Positions 27,827 through 38,057 of a DNA stretch of 64,000 bases are shown here, one piece after another. Within the stretch, counting starts at the first letter, position 1. Every line of letters starts with the position of its first letter. The notes under the pieces were generated by a model. It saw only the letters and a program-made list of their open reading frames with translations. It was not told where the DNA came from and searched no databases. A program made the translations under genes and the position numbers. Origin of the DNA: Kumtagia yinganensis (GTDB taxonomy: Bacteria > Pseudomonadota > Alphaproteobacteria > Rhizobiales > Rhizobiaceae). The stretch lies in the NCBI RefSeq assembly GCF_040081985.1, contig NZ_JBEBMH010000009.1, positions 183,583 through 247,582 on the forward strand, written 5' to 3'.

Positions 27827-29121
27827 CCGCAGACATGCCGGCGGAAGATACTTCGTCGCGGCAAACCTTCCTCTTCCTGCAAGGGCCGTCTTCGCCGCTG
27901 TTCGCGCGCATCGCCGACAATCTGCAGCGCTTCGGCCACCGCTGCGTCCGCATCAACCTATGCGCGGGAGACTGGGTGTTCTGGCGACGCCCCGGCGCGA
28001 TCAACTATCGGGGCCAGGTCGACCATTGGCCGGCCTTCGTCGCGGAGGTCATGGATCGCGAAGGAGTCACCGGCATAGTCCTGCTCGGCGAGGAGCGTCC
28101 GCACCATGTGGCCGCCATCGCAGCCGCCAAGGCACGCAACGTCACCGTCTACGCGGTGGAGATGGGCTATCTCCGGCCCGACTGGATTCGCATCGAGAAA
28201 GGCGGCAGCGGCCATCACTCGCATTTTCCAGTCGATCCGGAGATGATCCTTCGCGCGGCCTCCGAGCTTCCGGAGCCGGACCTGAGCGTGCACTACAGCC
28301 AGACTTTCGTGTCGGATGCCATCTACGACCTGATGTTCAATCTGCCGAATGTCTTTGCCTGGTTCTTTTATCCGCACTACCGCTGGCACGCGATCTTTCA
28401 TCCGCTTGCGGAATATTACGGCTGGATCGGCCGGTTGCTGAACGGGAAGCGGCGCGCCGTGGAGGCGGAAGAGACCATAGCCAGCGTGGTGGACGGTCCC
28501 GATCCCTATTTTGTGATGCCGCTGCAACTGGAGACGGACTACCAGATTCGCAGCTATTCGGTCTTCCGAAGCCAGCGCACCGCGATCAAACTTGTGATCT
28601 CATCCTTCGCCGACCATGCCCAGCCGAACGCCCGGCTCTTGATCAAGGTTCATCCGCTCGACAATGGGCTGATCAAATGGTCCGACGAGATCAAGGCGCA
28701 CGCGCAACGCCATAGCGTCGCCGACCGCGTCCATTTTGTCGACGGCGGCAACCTCAATCGCATGGTCTCTCAGTCGGCCGGCGTGGTGACGATCAATTCC
28801 ACCGCCGCGATGATCGGGCTGCAGCGCGGAATCCCGGTGAAGACGCTGGGGCTTGCGATCTACGACATTCCCGGCATGACCGACGATCAGCCGCTCGACC
28901 GGTTCTGGCGCGAAGCCAAAGCCCCGAACGCTGAGCTTGTCGGGGCTTTCGTGCGCCTGGTTGCGGCGACCGTTCACGTGCGCGGAAATTTCTATTCCGA
29001 TACCGGCGTGGACGCGGGCGCGGCGGCCATCGCCAAACGCCTGCACGAGAAGTCCGTCAACGAGCCCGGCGGCTATGTCGAGAAACCGCAACGCAGCCGT
29101 CCCGACAAGGACCTTTTCTGA
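27823..29121 (+). CDS. rkpJ: Capsule polysaccharide protein RkpJ, KpsS-like
   Basis: A 432-residue soluble or peripheral protein of the KpsS/LipB capsule family. E. coli KpsS is a Kdo transferase that starts the poly-Kdo linker on lysophosphatidylglycerol. Visible features are FLFLQGPSSPLFARIADNL at the N-terminus, the LIKVHPLDNG segment and VVTINSTAAMIGLQRGIPV near the C-terminus, the nucleotide-sugar-binding half. The ATG overlaps the rkpI stop (ATGA), so the two are coupled. It is convergent with rkpG, 45 bp away. A capsule or K-antigen role is strongly supported; the acceptor is not known. Confidence 0.88.
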   Translation: MTADMPAEDTSSRQTFLFLQGPSSPLFARIADNLQRFGHRCVRINLCAGDWVFWRRPGAINYRGQVDHWPAFVAEVMDREGVTGIVLLGEERPHHVAAIAAAKARNVTVYAVEMGYLRPDWIRIEKGGSGHHSHFPVDPEMILRAASELPEPDLSVHYSQTFVSDAIYDLMFNLPNVFAWFFYPHYRWHAIFHPLAEYYGWIGRLLNGKRRAVEAEETIASVVDGPDPYFVMPLQLETDYQIRSYSVFRSQRTAIKLVISSFADHAQPNARLLIKVHPLDNGLIKWSDEIKAHAQRHSVADRVHFVDGGNLNRMVSQSAGVVTINSTAAMIGLQRGIPVKTLGLAIYDIPGMTDDQPLDRFWREAKAPNAELVGAFVRLVAATVHVRGNFYSDTGVDAGAAAIAKRLHEKSVNEPGGYVEKPQRSRPDKDLF

Positions 29122-29166
29122 AGGGCATATCGGATAGTTCCGGCGCCGCCTAGGCTGGCAATCGGC

Positions 29167-30558
29167 TCAGGCTTCCGCGGCCATCCTGCGCAGCACCGCC
29201 TCGATGTCCACCGAGCCGATGCCGAAATTGCGGTCCACCAGCGCCTCGAGTTTCCCCGCGGTCTGGTCCACGGCGTATTCGATCTGCTCCGGCGTATGCT
29301 CGCTGGTGATGAAGAAGCGTAGCCGCGCCAGGCCCTCCGGCACGGCCGGGTGGATGATCGGCATGACGTTGACGCCGGCCGCCAGCAGATCGTTGGAAAG
29401 CTGCGCGGCGCGCAGCGAATCGCCGATGATGACCGGAATGACGGAGCAGCCGACGCTGACCCCGGTGTCCAGTCCCCGCTCGCGGGCAAGATCGAAGAAC
29501 AGATTGCCGTTGCGGCGCATCCGGGCGACGCGCTCGGGCTCGCGGTCGATCAGGTCGAGCGAGGTCCAGGCGGCGGCGGCGAGCGATGGGGCGAGCCCGA
29601 CGCTGTAGACGAAGCCGCCGGCGCTGCCCTTGAGCAGCCTGATCAACGCTTCGTTGCCGGCGATGTATCCGCCGCAACTCGCCGTCGTCTTGGAAAGGGT
29701 TCCCATCCAGATATCGACGTCGCGCGGATTGCACTTGTGATATTCCGCCGTGCCCCGGCCGGTATCGCCGATGACGCCGAGCGCATGCGCGTCGTCGACC
29801 ATCAGCCAGCAACCGTAACGTGACTTCAATTCGATCAGTTTCGGCAGGTCGGTGACGTCGCCGTCCATCGAATAGACGCCCTCGACCACGATCAGGATGC
29901 GCCGATGCCGGCCGGTGACCGAGCGCAGCACGCGCTCCAAGTCTTCCATGTCGTTGTGGCGGAACAGCCGGCGATGCGAGCCCGAAAGCTTCGCCCCGAT
30001 CAGCGCGCTGTTGTGGATGAACTCGTCATGAACGATCAGATCCTCCGGCCCGAGCAAGGTGCCGATGGTCGCCACATTGGTCAGGTAGCCGCTGACGAAA
30101 ACAATCGCCGCATCGACGCCGTAGAAGGCGGAAATCTTGGCCTCGAGTTCGCCGTGGACGGGACGCTCACCGGCGACGAGACGGCTGGCGGACGCCGAAA
30201 TGCCATAGCGGTCTATCGCGGTCTTCGCCGCCCCCAGCACCTCGGGATGACGGTTCATGCCGAGATAGTCGTAGGACGCGAAGTTGATCAGCGTCCTGCC
30301 GTCGACGACCGTCGTTGCGCCGGCGGCGCCCGCATGGCTGCGGAAGAACGGGTTGTCGATGCCGAGCTGGTCGCCGGCCGCGGCTTGCGCCACGATCTGC
30401 TTGTGCTCCGGCAGGTCGGTGAAGGCGGGCGCGGGATTGATCTGCGGCACCGCGGCCGGCCGCGCGGCGCGCTTCGGCGTCGCCGGCCGGGCGTGGTCCT
30501 TCATGAAGCTCAGAACCTGATCCCGGACCGCGCGTGATCCCTGGTTGCCGTCGGTCAT
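29167..30558 (-). CDS. rkpG: PLP-dependent alpha-oxoamine synthase RkpG
   Basis: A 463-residue cytosolic acyltransferase of the AONS / serine palmitoyltransferase / KBL family, which joins an acyl thioester to an amino acid with CO2 loss. Conserved segments are HDEFIHNSALIGAKLSGS, the PLP-contacting Asp-x-x-His in VDDAHALGVIGDTGRG and the Schiff-base Lys in GTLSKTTASCGGY (about residue 290). An N-terminal extension of about 75 residues precedes the catalytic core. Its ATG overlaps the rkpA stop, so the giant synthase probably delivers the acyl chain directly to it. The product is likely a long-chain amino-ketone that RkpH reduces, which is inference. Confidence 0.87.
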   Translation of the reverse strand: MTDGNQGSRAVRDQVLSFMKDHARPATPKRAARPAAVPQINPAPAFTDLPEHKQIVAQAAAGDQLGIDNPFFRSHAGAAGATTVVDGRTLINFASYDYLGMNRHPEVLGAAKTAIDRYGISASASRLVAGERPVHGELEAKISAFYGVDAAIVFVSGYLTNVATIGTLLGPEDLIVHDEFIHNSALIGAKLSGSHRRLFRHNDMEDLERVLRSVTGRHRRILIVVEGVYSMDGDVTDLPKLIELKSRYGCWLMVDDAHALGVIGDTGRGTAEYHKCNPRDVDIWMGTLSKTTASCGGYIAGNEALIRLLKGSAGGFVYSVGLAPSLAAAAWTSLDLIDREPERVARMRRNGNLFFDLARERGLDTGVSVGCSVIPVIIGDSLRAAQLSNDLLAAGVNVMPIIHPAVPEGLARLRFFITSEHTPEQIEYAVDQTAGKLEALVDRNFGIGSVDIEAVLRRMAAEA

Positions 30559-33500
30559 TGCACGTTCGCCTTGGCCGGATTGGTGTGGCGCGACGCGAGG
30601 TGGTCGACCACGACTGTGTTCGCCGCCTTTTCCTCAGCGCCGTCCGCTCCGGCATGTTGCGTGATCTTGAGGTAGAGTTTTCGCGACACGTCGCCCACGG
30701 TCGTGCTCTGGGTGACGCTGGAAAGCGGCATCTCGAAACCGGTCTTCTGGCGGAAGCTCATGCCGAGTTCCATCGCCATCAGGCTGTCGAGGCCGACGTC
30801 CTTAATCACTTTCAGTGGCGATATCTCGCTTGCCGGCACCCGCAGGATCGACGCGATCTCGCTGGCGACGAGCTGGAAGATGAGGTTCTCGCCTTCCTCC
30901 TGGCTCTTGCCCTCGACCATCGCCACGAGGTCGATCAGTTCGCCGTCGCCCGCCGTCGACTGGGTCTTGGCGGAACGGGCAACAACCTCGAACAGGGGAG
31001 CGGCGACCGTCCTCAAGTGGCGGGCCATGCTCATGTCGATCTCGGCGATTGCGACGGTTGCCGCGTCGACCGTGCCGGGATCGCGCAACACATAGTCCTC
31101 GACATAGGCCAGCGCCTGCGCAGCCGTCATGCCGGTCTTGCCGATGCGTTTCGACAGCATATCGTTGACGTCGGTGTTGCGGGCGAGGAAGCCAGTGTCG
31201 GAGATGGCGCCGAAGCCGACGGCCAATGCCGGCAGGCCGATGCGGCGGCGTGCCCTGGCCAGCCCTTCCAGATAGCCGTTCGCCGCCACGTAGTTCGCCT
31301 GTCCGGGATTCCCCACGAGGGTCGTCGCCGATGAGAACAGGATGAAATGGTCGAGCTCGTCCTGGCGGGTGAGCCGGTCGAAGATCGCCGCGGCCTTGGC
31401 CTTTGGGTCGACGACGGCGCGTACGCGCTCGTCCGTCAGATTCTCGATCAGCGCGTCATCGAGCACCATGGCCGCATGGACCACCGTCTTCAGTGGGGCA
31501 TCCGCGCGGATGTCTCCCAGAAGCTTGGCGACAGCCGCTTCGTCGGTGATGTCGCAGGCATAGACGCTGGTCACCACGCCGCGCGTCGCCCATTTGCGGA
31601 TCGCCGCCGTGGTCTCGTCGTCGGCGACGCCGCGGCGCGTGCACAGTGCCAGCTTACGCGCGCCATGTTCGACCAGCCACCCGGCCGCAGCCAGGCCGAA
31701 ACCGCCGATGCCGCCGAGCACCAGATGCACACCTTCGCGGTCCAATTGCAGGCTGGCGCGTGGAGCGATGGACACGAAATCCTTGCCGGACACCGGCGCT
31801 GTCACGACGATCTTGCCGATGTGGCCCGAGCCTTGCATCAGGCGGAAGGCGCTGACGATCTCGTCATGCCTGAATGCGCGGTAGGGCAGGGGCGCGAGTT
31901 CGCCCCGCTCGAACATCGCCGAGATCTCGGCAAGCAGGCTGGCGCTCAGTTCCGGCAGCGTGTTCAGCAACTGGTCGGCGTCGATGCCGAAATAGCTGAT
32001 GTTGCGCCGGAACGGCCGAAGCCCGATCTTCGTGTCGGAATAGAAGTCGCGTTTTCCCAGTTCAAGGAACCGGCCGAACGGCTTGAGCAGCGAAAGGCTG
32101 CGCTCCATCGCTTCCGAGAACAGCGAATTGAGTACGGCGTCGACGCCGGCCTGGTTCGTCACGGCGAGCACGTCGTCGACGAATTGCAAGCTGCGGGAAT
32201 TGAAGACGTGATCGGCGCCCAGCGTCTCGAGCAGCCGGCGCTTTTCCGTCGACCCAGCGGTCGCGATGACCTTGGCGCCGCGCGCTTTTGCGATTTGCAG
32301 GGCCGCGAGCCCGACGCCGCCCGCGCCGCCATGGATGAGGATGGTCTCGCCGGGGCGAAGGCGCGCAAGCTCGACGATCGCGTAGTAGGCGGTGAGGAAG
32401 GCGACCGGCAGGGTTGCACCGGCAACGGGGTCGATGCCCGCCGGAAGCTTTGCCACGCCGGAACGCTTAACGCAGACATGCGTGGAGAAGGCGGCGGGCG
32501 CCACCGCCATCACCGCGTCGCCGACCGCGAGATCGATGACGTCCGCGCCGACGGCCTGGACGTAGCCCGCGCATTCCATGCCGATGGTCGGGCCGGCGAA
32601 GCCGTCTTCCAGCGCTTCCTCAGGCAGCATGCCCATCGCCCACATCACGTCGCGGAAGTTGAGGCCGGTGGCCGCAACGGCGATGCGGATTTCGTCCGGC
32701 TCCGGCTCTGCCGGAACGGTGGTCTGCCAGACGATGCTACCGACCTGCGAGGCCGTGCGCTGCCTGACCGTAGCGGCGGGGAAATCGCTGGTCGACGCCT
32801 GGCTGGTCGGCAGTGGGCCAGGCGCAACGCGCACTTCCATCGCGCCCTCGGTCAACGGGTCGATCGCCCATTCGCGATTGTCGCCCTCGGCTGTCATCAG
32901 GGCCAGCGTCCGCTTGATGCGGGTCGTGAAGTTCCAACCCTGAACGCCCGAGATATCCACGGAATGAAGGTCGATCACGTCGAATTCATTTCTCAGCACG
33001 CGCAGGAACGCCCACAATCCGGCATCGCTTGCGGATGCGTGATGCGCCGTTTCCTCGGCCTCCATCACGACAGCCAGACGCTTCTTCCCGGCGGGCGCAT
33101 CCGAAGGTGCGTGTGCCCTCAAGACTTCGGCGACGGTGCGCAGCCGCATGAGGCTGCGCTGCAGCCTGGCCGATCCGTCGGCCTCGACGGTGTCGGGCAG
33201 ATAGATGATGTTGAGGTCGCCCCTGCCGAAGCGGCCGAGCGCGGTTGCCAGCGCGCTGCGATCCTTGTCGGCAACGCCGGTCAGGCGCAGGAAGCAGGCT
33301 TCGGCATCTTCGAACGCCGATCTGGCCTTCGCGGACAGCCGGCCATCATGGACGACCAGCGTGGACTGCCGGGCGACAGGTGCCGCGGCAACCGTGTCGG
33401 TGCCGCGTCCGCGAGCCTCGACCGCGATGGCCGCTCCGTGCGGCAGACTGTGGCGAACGACGGTGACATTGTCGAAGGGCAGGTAGCGCAGCAGCGACTG

Positions 33501-36500
33501 CCAGTCGTCCACCGAGGCAAGCTGCCCGACCGGGAACTCGACGCCCTTGCTGCGATCGAACCATCCCTCGTTGAGGCCGAAGGCGAAATCGGCGAATGCA
33601 TTGGGCGCGGTCGCGCAGAACAGAAGCTGCGTCGAAGCCCCGACCGCGGCTTCGACAGCCTCGTGACGCCCTTCGGCGCTCAGCAGTTCGAATATGTGGT
33701 CGGCGGCGCTGACGATGATGTCGGCCGTCCCGGTGCGCGCAAGCTCCGACGGCCGCGCGACCGTCACATGGGGCTCGGTTTCGAAAGCGATCGAAAGCTC
33801 GCCGAATGCCGCGTCACGCGATTCCACCGCCACGAAGGCCGCCCCGGTTTCTGCCGCCAGACGCGCGAAATCAGCCGTCACCGAGCGTGAAACCGTGCCG
33901 AGTTCGACGATGCGGCGCACCGGCGCCGATGCCTTGCGCGTTTCGATCGCCGTCTTCAAGGCTGTGGTGACCATGTCGACGCGGCTCGCGCTGGCGGGCG
34001 AATGGACCCGCAGGCTTTCAAGCATCGTATCGCTGATGACATAGGGTTTCGACTGGCCGGAACCCTCCTGTCGGGCTTGGCCTGCCGATGGCGCGTGCAG
34101 AATCTCCAGCCGCTGGAGCGCCTCGAAATACACGTCGTTGACGGCAACGATCTCGGCGATGCGGTCGGGCCGTTCGCGATAGATCGCGTTGAGGATCGCC
34201 GGAACCGGCGGCAAAGAGCATTCCGGCTGAAGCGTCCAGCTGCCGTCGCTTTGTGTGGCGAGGCCGACTTCCTCCAGCAGGTAGAGGCCATTGGCGACGA
34301 ATCGCTGGAAACCCAGATCGCCGGGCAGCGCATCGCTTGCAATCACGCCGGTGTTGCGGCTCGCCTTGCGGGCAATCTCGAAATTGGCGCGATAGATCGC
34401 CGCCTCGAGCATCTGCGAGGAACCGTCGCCCTCGTCGTCGTCCGATGCGGAGAAGAGCGGACCAGCATCCCTGGGCTGCGACCTGACGGCGTCGCCGAAG
34501 GGCGACAGCCGCGAAGGGACCAGGCTCTGGTGATAGGTGACGTCTTCGAGCGGCTTCTGCTGGCGCAGGAACGTGCGCTTGAAGCGGCAGTCCTCGAAAC
34601 TGGCGACGACTTCGCCCGCCTTGTCGAGGAAGATGAACCCGGCCTTGATCGATCCGGCCGAAACCCGTCCAATATCGATGATGGCCCTGGTGATCGTCGT
34701 GCCGGGGCGATAGAGACGGGCCGTTCCGAAGCGCACGGGAATGTAAGGCGCGCCGCGCTTGTCGCCCGAAATCTCTCCGAACACCGCGACGAGACCATGG
34801 AAGGCCGCGTCGACGGAAACCGGATGCAGGCTGTAGGCGACGTGCGGATTTCCCGCCGGCTCGGGCGGCGCGATGGCCACGTCGATGCGGTTTTCGTTGA
34901 TCCGTGACGCCTCGCGCATCAGGCGGAAGGTCGGCCCGTAGTCCAATCCAAACTGGTGGGCGGTCTCGTAGGCCGTCGCACCATTGATCAGCGTCGTGTC
35001 GGCGCGCTTCCAGGCAGCCGCCATCGCCGCCGGACGTTCGGTGGAAAGCTTTCGGCAGCGGGCCACGGCATGCAACGTCCAATCGTCATTGCTCAGCCTG
35101 TCGCGCGACTTGATCTCGACGTCGCCGGTGTCGCCGAACATCGTCGTCGACAATTCGCGAAGATGGTTTTCCGAGAGCTCGAGCGGCCTGAATATTTCCA
35201 GGTTGGAGACCTCTATCTGGTCGCTCGATAGAAACTGGCGCGCGACGGACAGCGCGATGTCGAGGAACGCACTGCCCGGCAGGATCGATTTGTGGTCGAC
35301 GACATGTTCGGCCAAGTCCGGGAACAGATGCGCGTCGATATGGTTCTTCCAACTGCCGCCCGACAGGTCGATCCGCCAGCCGGCGAGTGAATGGGGCGCT
35401 TCCAGCCGCCCGTAGAGGTCGATCGCGTCGCTGGTGAATTCGTGCCGCATGTCGATCGGCTCGAAAGGCAGAAGCGGCAGCGCAATCCTGGCGTTGCGCT
35501 GGCCGAACGCCTTGCGCCGGTCGAATGCGCCGCCATTCGCCAGGACCCGCGCATAGACGGTGGAGACGGGGTCGGCGACGCTTTCCTCGCGCATCAGCGA
35601 CGAGATCGCCGACGCGGCCACGGCACGGTCCTTGATGGTGTCGCGCAGATACGAGGTCAGGATCGGGCGCGGTCCGATCTCCACGAACAAGGTGCAGCCC
35701 ATGTCGAGCGCCGCATTGGTGCCGGCGAGAAAATTCACCGGCTCGCGGACATTGCTCCACCAATAGGCGGGATCGAGGCTGTTTCCGGAGAGCACGCCAC
35801 CGGTCACGGTCGAGATGAAGGGTATCTGCGACGGCCTGAGCGCGATCTGCGCCATGTCCTCGAGGAAGTCGTCCTTGGCGATCTCGATTAGCGGATGGTG
35901 GAACGGATAGTTGATGTCGAGAACCTGGCCAACCACGCGCTCGGCCTTCATGACGTCCCTGAGCGCGACGATCTGGTCGCTCGGCCCCGATACGGTCACC
36001 GAACCCTTTGCGTTCGCGGCGGCGACGGTGATCTGATCGAGGCCGTTGCGCTGGCAGAAGGCGAGCGCGTCGTCGGGAGAAAGCTGCACGGCTGCCATGC
36101 GGCCGAGGCCGGCGAGCCGGTCCTGGTGATAGGAGCGCTTGGCGACCACCGAAACAGCGTCGACCAGAGAAATCGCGCCTGAAACATAGGCCGCCGCGAC
36201 CTCTCCCACCGAATGGCCGTAGACGGCATCCGGCTTGACGCCGAGCAGAGACAGCACGTCGGCAAGCGCCGCCTGGATGGCGAACAGCAGCGGCTGCGCG
36301 ATCTTGGTGTCCTGAAGCTTGGTCTCCAGGTCGCCGTCGAACAGAAGGTCGATCAGGCTGATCTGCGAGCGCACCTGGAACAGGGCGTGGATGACGTTGA
36401 AGCGGTCGCGGAAGGCCATGTTACGGCGATAGGCGTCGATCGCCATTCCCGCCCATTGCGAGCCGTTGCCGGAAAACACGAAGGCGATCTTCGATTGGTC

Positions 36501-38057
36501 GCGAATGGCCTCGGCCTGCACCGCCTCGCGGCTGTCCCTGTCGCGGGTGCGCGAATCGATTGCCTTGATGATCGCGTCCGGATCGTCGTTTGCCACCACG
36601 AAGCGATGCTTGAGATGATGGCGGTTGGCGCCGGCGGCTGCGATAAGCGGGCGCCGTTCGGCCAGCGTCGCGTCGCGGAGGGTTGCCCGATAGGATTTCA
36701 GCAGGACGTCGAGCGCCGAAGCCGTATGCGCGCTGGCGAGGAAGACTTTTCCGACTGCTTCCGGCTTTTCGCGTTCGCGCGGGTTCTGCGGGTCGCTGAT
36801 GATGATGTGGGCGTTGGTGCCGCCGAAGCCGAACGAGTTTACGCCCGCTAGACGGGCGTGTTTGCCGTGCAGCAGTTCGATCGGCTCGGCCGCGACATGC
36901 ACGTTGAGCGCGTTGAAATCGACCGCGTCGTTGGGCGTCTCGAAATGCAGCGAGGCCGGGAAATAGTTGTTCTCCAGCGCCAGCATCGCCTTCATCAACC
37001 CGAGCAGGCCGGAAGCGGGTTCGGTGTGGCCGATATTGGTCTTGATCGAACCGATCGGGATCGGTGCGCGGCGCGCCGCGCCGATGACCGTGCCGATCGA
37101 CCAGATTTCGGCCGGATCGCCGACCTTCGTTCCGGTCCCGTGGCCCTCGACGAAGGCCAGCCGGTTCGGATCGATGCCGTTGCCTTCGTAGAGCGATCTG
37201 AGAAGCTGCGCCTGTGCTTGTTCCGACGGCAGGGAAATGCCGTTGGTGCGGCCAGCCGAATTGACGGCGGAAGCCAGGACGCGGCCGTAACTCCGGTCGC
37301 CCTGCGTCAGCGCGACGTCGCTGCGGCGCAGGATGATGACGGCGCCACCCTCGGCGCGGACATAACCCATGCCGTCATTGTCGTAGGCGCGGCAGAGTCC
37401 TTCCGGCGAGAGCATGCGCGCCTGCGCGAAGCCGACGAAGGCGAGCGGATGGGCGAGCACATTGACGCCGCCGACGATGGCGGTATCGACCTCGCCGCTC
37501 TCCAGTGCCTTCATCGCCAGGTCGAGCGCGACGAGCGACGACGAGCACGCCGTGTCGACCGTGAGGCTTGGGCCGTTCAGGCCGAAGACGTGCGAGATGC
37601 GGTTGGAGACGATCGACAGCGTGTTGCCGGTCATGAAATGCGGACCCGCGGCGGAGGGGTCCTCGACGATCAGATTGCCGTGGTCGAGCCCGGAAGCGCC
37701 GACATAGACGCCGACGCGCTGATGCCGAAGGTCGGAATGGTCGATATTGGCGCTTTCCAGGGCGCGCCAGGTCAGTTGCAGGATCATCCGCTGCTGCGGG
37801 TCCATGAGCTGCGCTTCGCGCTGCGACAGCCCGAACACGCCGGGATCGAAGCTGAAGCAGTCGTCGATTATGCCGGCTGCGAAAGTGTAGGTCTTGCCGC
37901 GCGTGCCGATTTCGGGATGCCAATAGCGCGACTGGTCCCACCGGTCGGCAGGCACCCGCGTGATCATGCATTGACGCTGCCGCAGCAGGTCGAAAAGCTG
38001 CTCAGGTGTGTCCGCGCCCGGCGCTCGGACCGCGCGACCTATGATTTCTACCGACAT
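30555..38057 (-). CDS. rkpA: Multidomain fatty acid / polyketide synthase RkpA
   Basis: A 2500-residue type I, fully reducing synthase. Domains in order: ketosynthase (DTACSSS with Cys about 171; EGHGTGT; NIGH), acyltransferase (GHSVGE, Ser about 616), dehydratase (HVVDHKSILPG, about 920), a long region with methyltransferase-like remnants (about 1230-1560), zinc-free enoyl reductase (GGAGGVGLAALQ, about 1910), ketoreductase (GGIGGFGLAAAG, about 2110) and a C-terminal acyl carrier (DVGLDSLMAMEL, Ser about 2420). There is no thioesterase, so the chain is probably passed to RkpG, whose start overlaps this stop. The match in size and order to S. meliloti RkpA, a K-antigen lipid synthase, is close. 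ATG at 38057 is preferred to GTG at 38072. Confidence 0.92.
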   Translation of the reverse strand: MSVEIIGRAVRAPGADTPEQLFDLLRQRQCMITRVPADRWDQSRYWHPEIGTRGKTYTFAAGIIDDCFSFDPGVFGLSQREAQLMDPQQRMILQLTWRALESANIDHSDLRHQRVGVYVGASGLDHGNLIVEDPSAAGPHFMTGNTLSIVSNRISHVFGLNGPSLTVDTACSSSLVALDLAMKALESGEVDTAIVGGVNVLAHPLAFVGFAQARMLSPEGLCRAYDNDGMGYVRAEGGAVIILRRSDVALTQGDRSYGRVLASAVNSAGRTNGISLPSEQAQAQLLRSLYEGNGIDPNRLAFVEGHGTGTKVGDPAEIWSIGTVIGAARRAPIPIGSIKTNIGHTEPASGLLGLMKAMLALENNYFPASLHFETPNDAVDFNALNVHVAAEPIELLHGKHARLAGVNSFGFGGTNAHIIISDPQNPREREKPEAVGKVFLASAHTASALDVLLKSYRATLRDATLAERRPLIAAAGANRHHLKHRFVVANDDPDAIIKAIDSRTRDRDSREAVQAEAIRDQSKIAFVFSGNGSQWAGMAIDAYRRNMAFRDRFNVIHALFQVRSQISLIDLLFDGDLETKLQDTKIAQPLLFAIQAALADVLSLLGVKPDAVYGHSVGEVAAAYVSGAISLVDAVSVVAKRSYHQDRLAGLGRMAAVQLSPDDALAFCQRNGLDQITVAAANAKGSVTVSGPSDQIVALRDVMKAERVVGQVLDINYPFHHPLIEIAKDDFLEDMAQIALRPSQIPFISTVTGGVLSGNSLDPAYWWSNVREPVNFLAGTNAALDMGCTLFVEIGPRPILTSYLRDTIKDRAVAASAISSLMREESVADPVSTVYARVLANGGAFDRRKAFGQRNARIALPLLPFEPIDMRHEFTSDAIDLYGRLEAPHSLAGWRIDLSGGSWKNHIDAHLFPDLAEHVVDHKSILPGSAFLDIALSVARQFLSSDQIEVSNLEIFRPLELSENHLRELSTTMFGDTGDVEIKSRDRLSNDDWTLHAVARCRKLSTERPAAMAAAWKRADTTLINGATAYETAHQFGLDYGPTFRLMREASRINENRIDVAIAPPEPAGNPHVAYSLHPVSVDAAFHGLVAVFGEISGDKRGAPYIPVRFGTARLYRPGTTITRAIIDIGRVSAGSIKAGFIFLDKAGEVVASFEDCRFKRTFLRQQKPLEDVTYHQSLVPSRLSPFGDAVRSQPRDAGPLFSASDDDEGDGSSQMLEAAIYRANFEIARKASRNTGVIASDALPGDLGFQRFVANGLYLLEEVGLATQSDGSWTLQPECSLPPVPAILNAIYRERPDRIAEIVAVNDVYFEALQRLEILHAPSAGQARQEGSGQSKPYVISDTMLESLRVHSPASASRVDMVTTALKTAIETRKASAPVRRIVELGTVSRSVTADFARLAAETGAAFVAVESRDAAFGELSIAFETEPHVTVARPSELARTGTADIIVSAADHIFELLSAEGRHEAVEAAVGASTQLLFCATAPNAFADFAFGLNEGWFDRSKGVEFPVGQLASVDDWQSLLRYLPFDNVTVVRHSLPHGAAIAVEARGRGTDTVAAAPVARQSTLVVHDGRLSAKARSAFEDAEACFLRLTGVADKDRSALATALGRFGRGDLNIIYLPDTVEADGSARLQRSLMRLRTVAEVLRAHAPSDAPAGKKRLAVVMEAEETAHHASASDAGLWAFLRVLRNEFDVIDLHSVDISGVQGWNFTTRIKRTLALMTAEGDNREWAIDPLTEGAMEVRVAPGPLPTSQASTSDFPAATVRQRTASQVGSIVWQTTVPAEPEPDEIRIAVAATGLNFRDVMWAMGMLPEEALEDGFAGPTIGMECAGYVQAVGADVIDLAVGDAVMAVAPAAFSTHVCVKRSGVAKLPAGIDPVAGATLPVAFLTAYYAIVELARLRPGETILIHGGAGGVGLAALQIAKARGAKVIATAGSTEKRRLLETLGADHVFNSRSLQFVDDVLAVTNQAGVDAVLNSLFSEAMERSLSLLKPFGRFLELGKRDFYSDTKIGLRPFRRNISYFGIDADQLLNTLPELSASLLAEISAMFERGELAPLPYRAFRHDEIVSAFRLMQGSGHIGKIVVTAPVSGKDFVSIAPRASLQLDREGVHLVLGGIGGFGLAAAGWLVEHGARKLALCTRRGVADDETTAAIRKWATRGVVTSVYACDITDEAAVAKLLGDIRADAPLKTVVHAAMVLDDALIENLTDERVRAVVDPKAKAAAIFDRLTRQDELDHFILFSSATTLVGNPGQANYVAANGYLEGLARARRRIGLPALAVGFGAISDTGFLARNTDVNDMLSKRIGKTGMTAAQALAYVEDYVLRDPGTVDAATVAIAEIDMSMARHLRTVAAPLFEVVARSAKTQSTAGDGELIDLVAMVEGKSQEEGENLIFQLVASEIASILRVPASEISPLKVIKDVGLDSLMAMELGMSFRQKTGFEMPLSSVTQSTTVGDVSRKLYLKITQHAGADGAEEKAANTVVVDHLASRHTNPAKANVQ

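Noticed and set aside
31347..33890. An 847-codon plus-strand open frame opposite rkpA
   Set aside because: Antisense shadow of enoyl- and ketoreductase domains; no family features.
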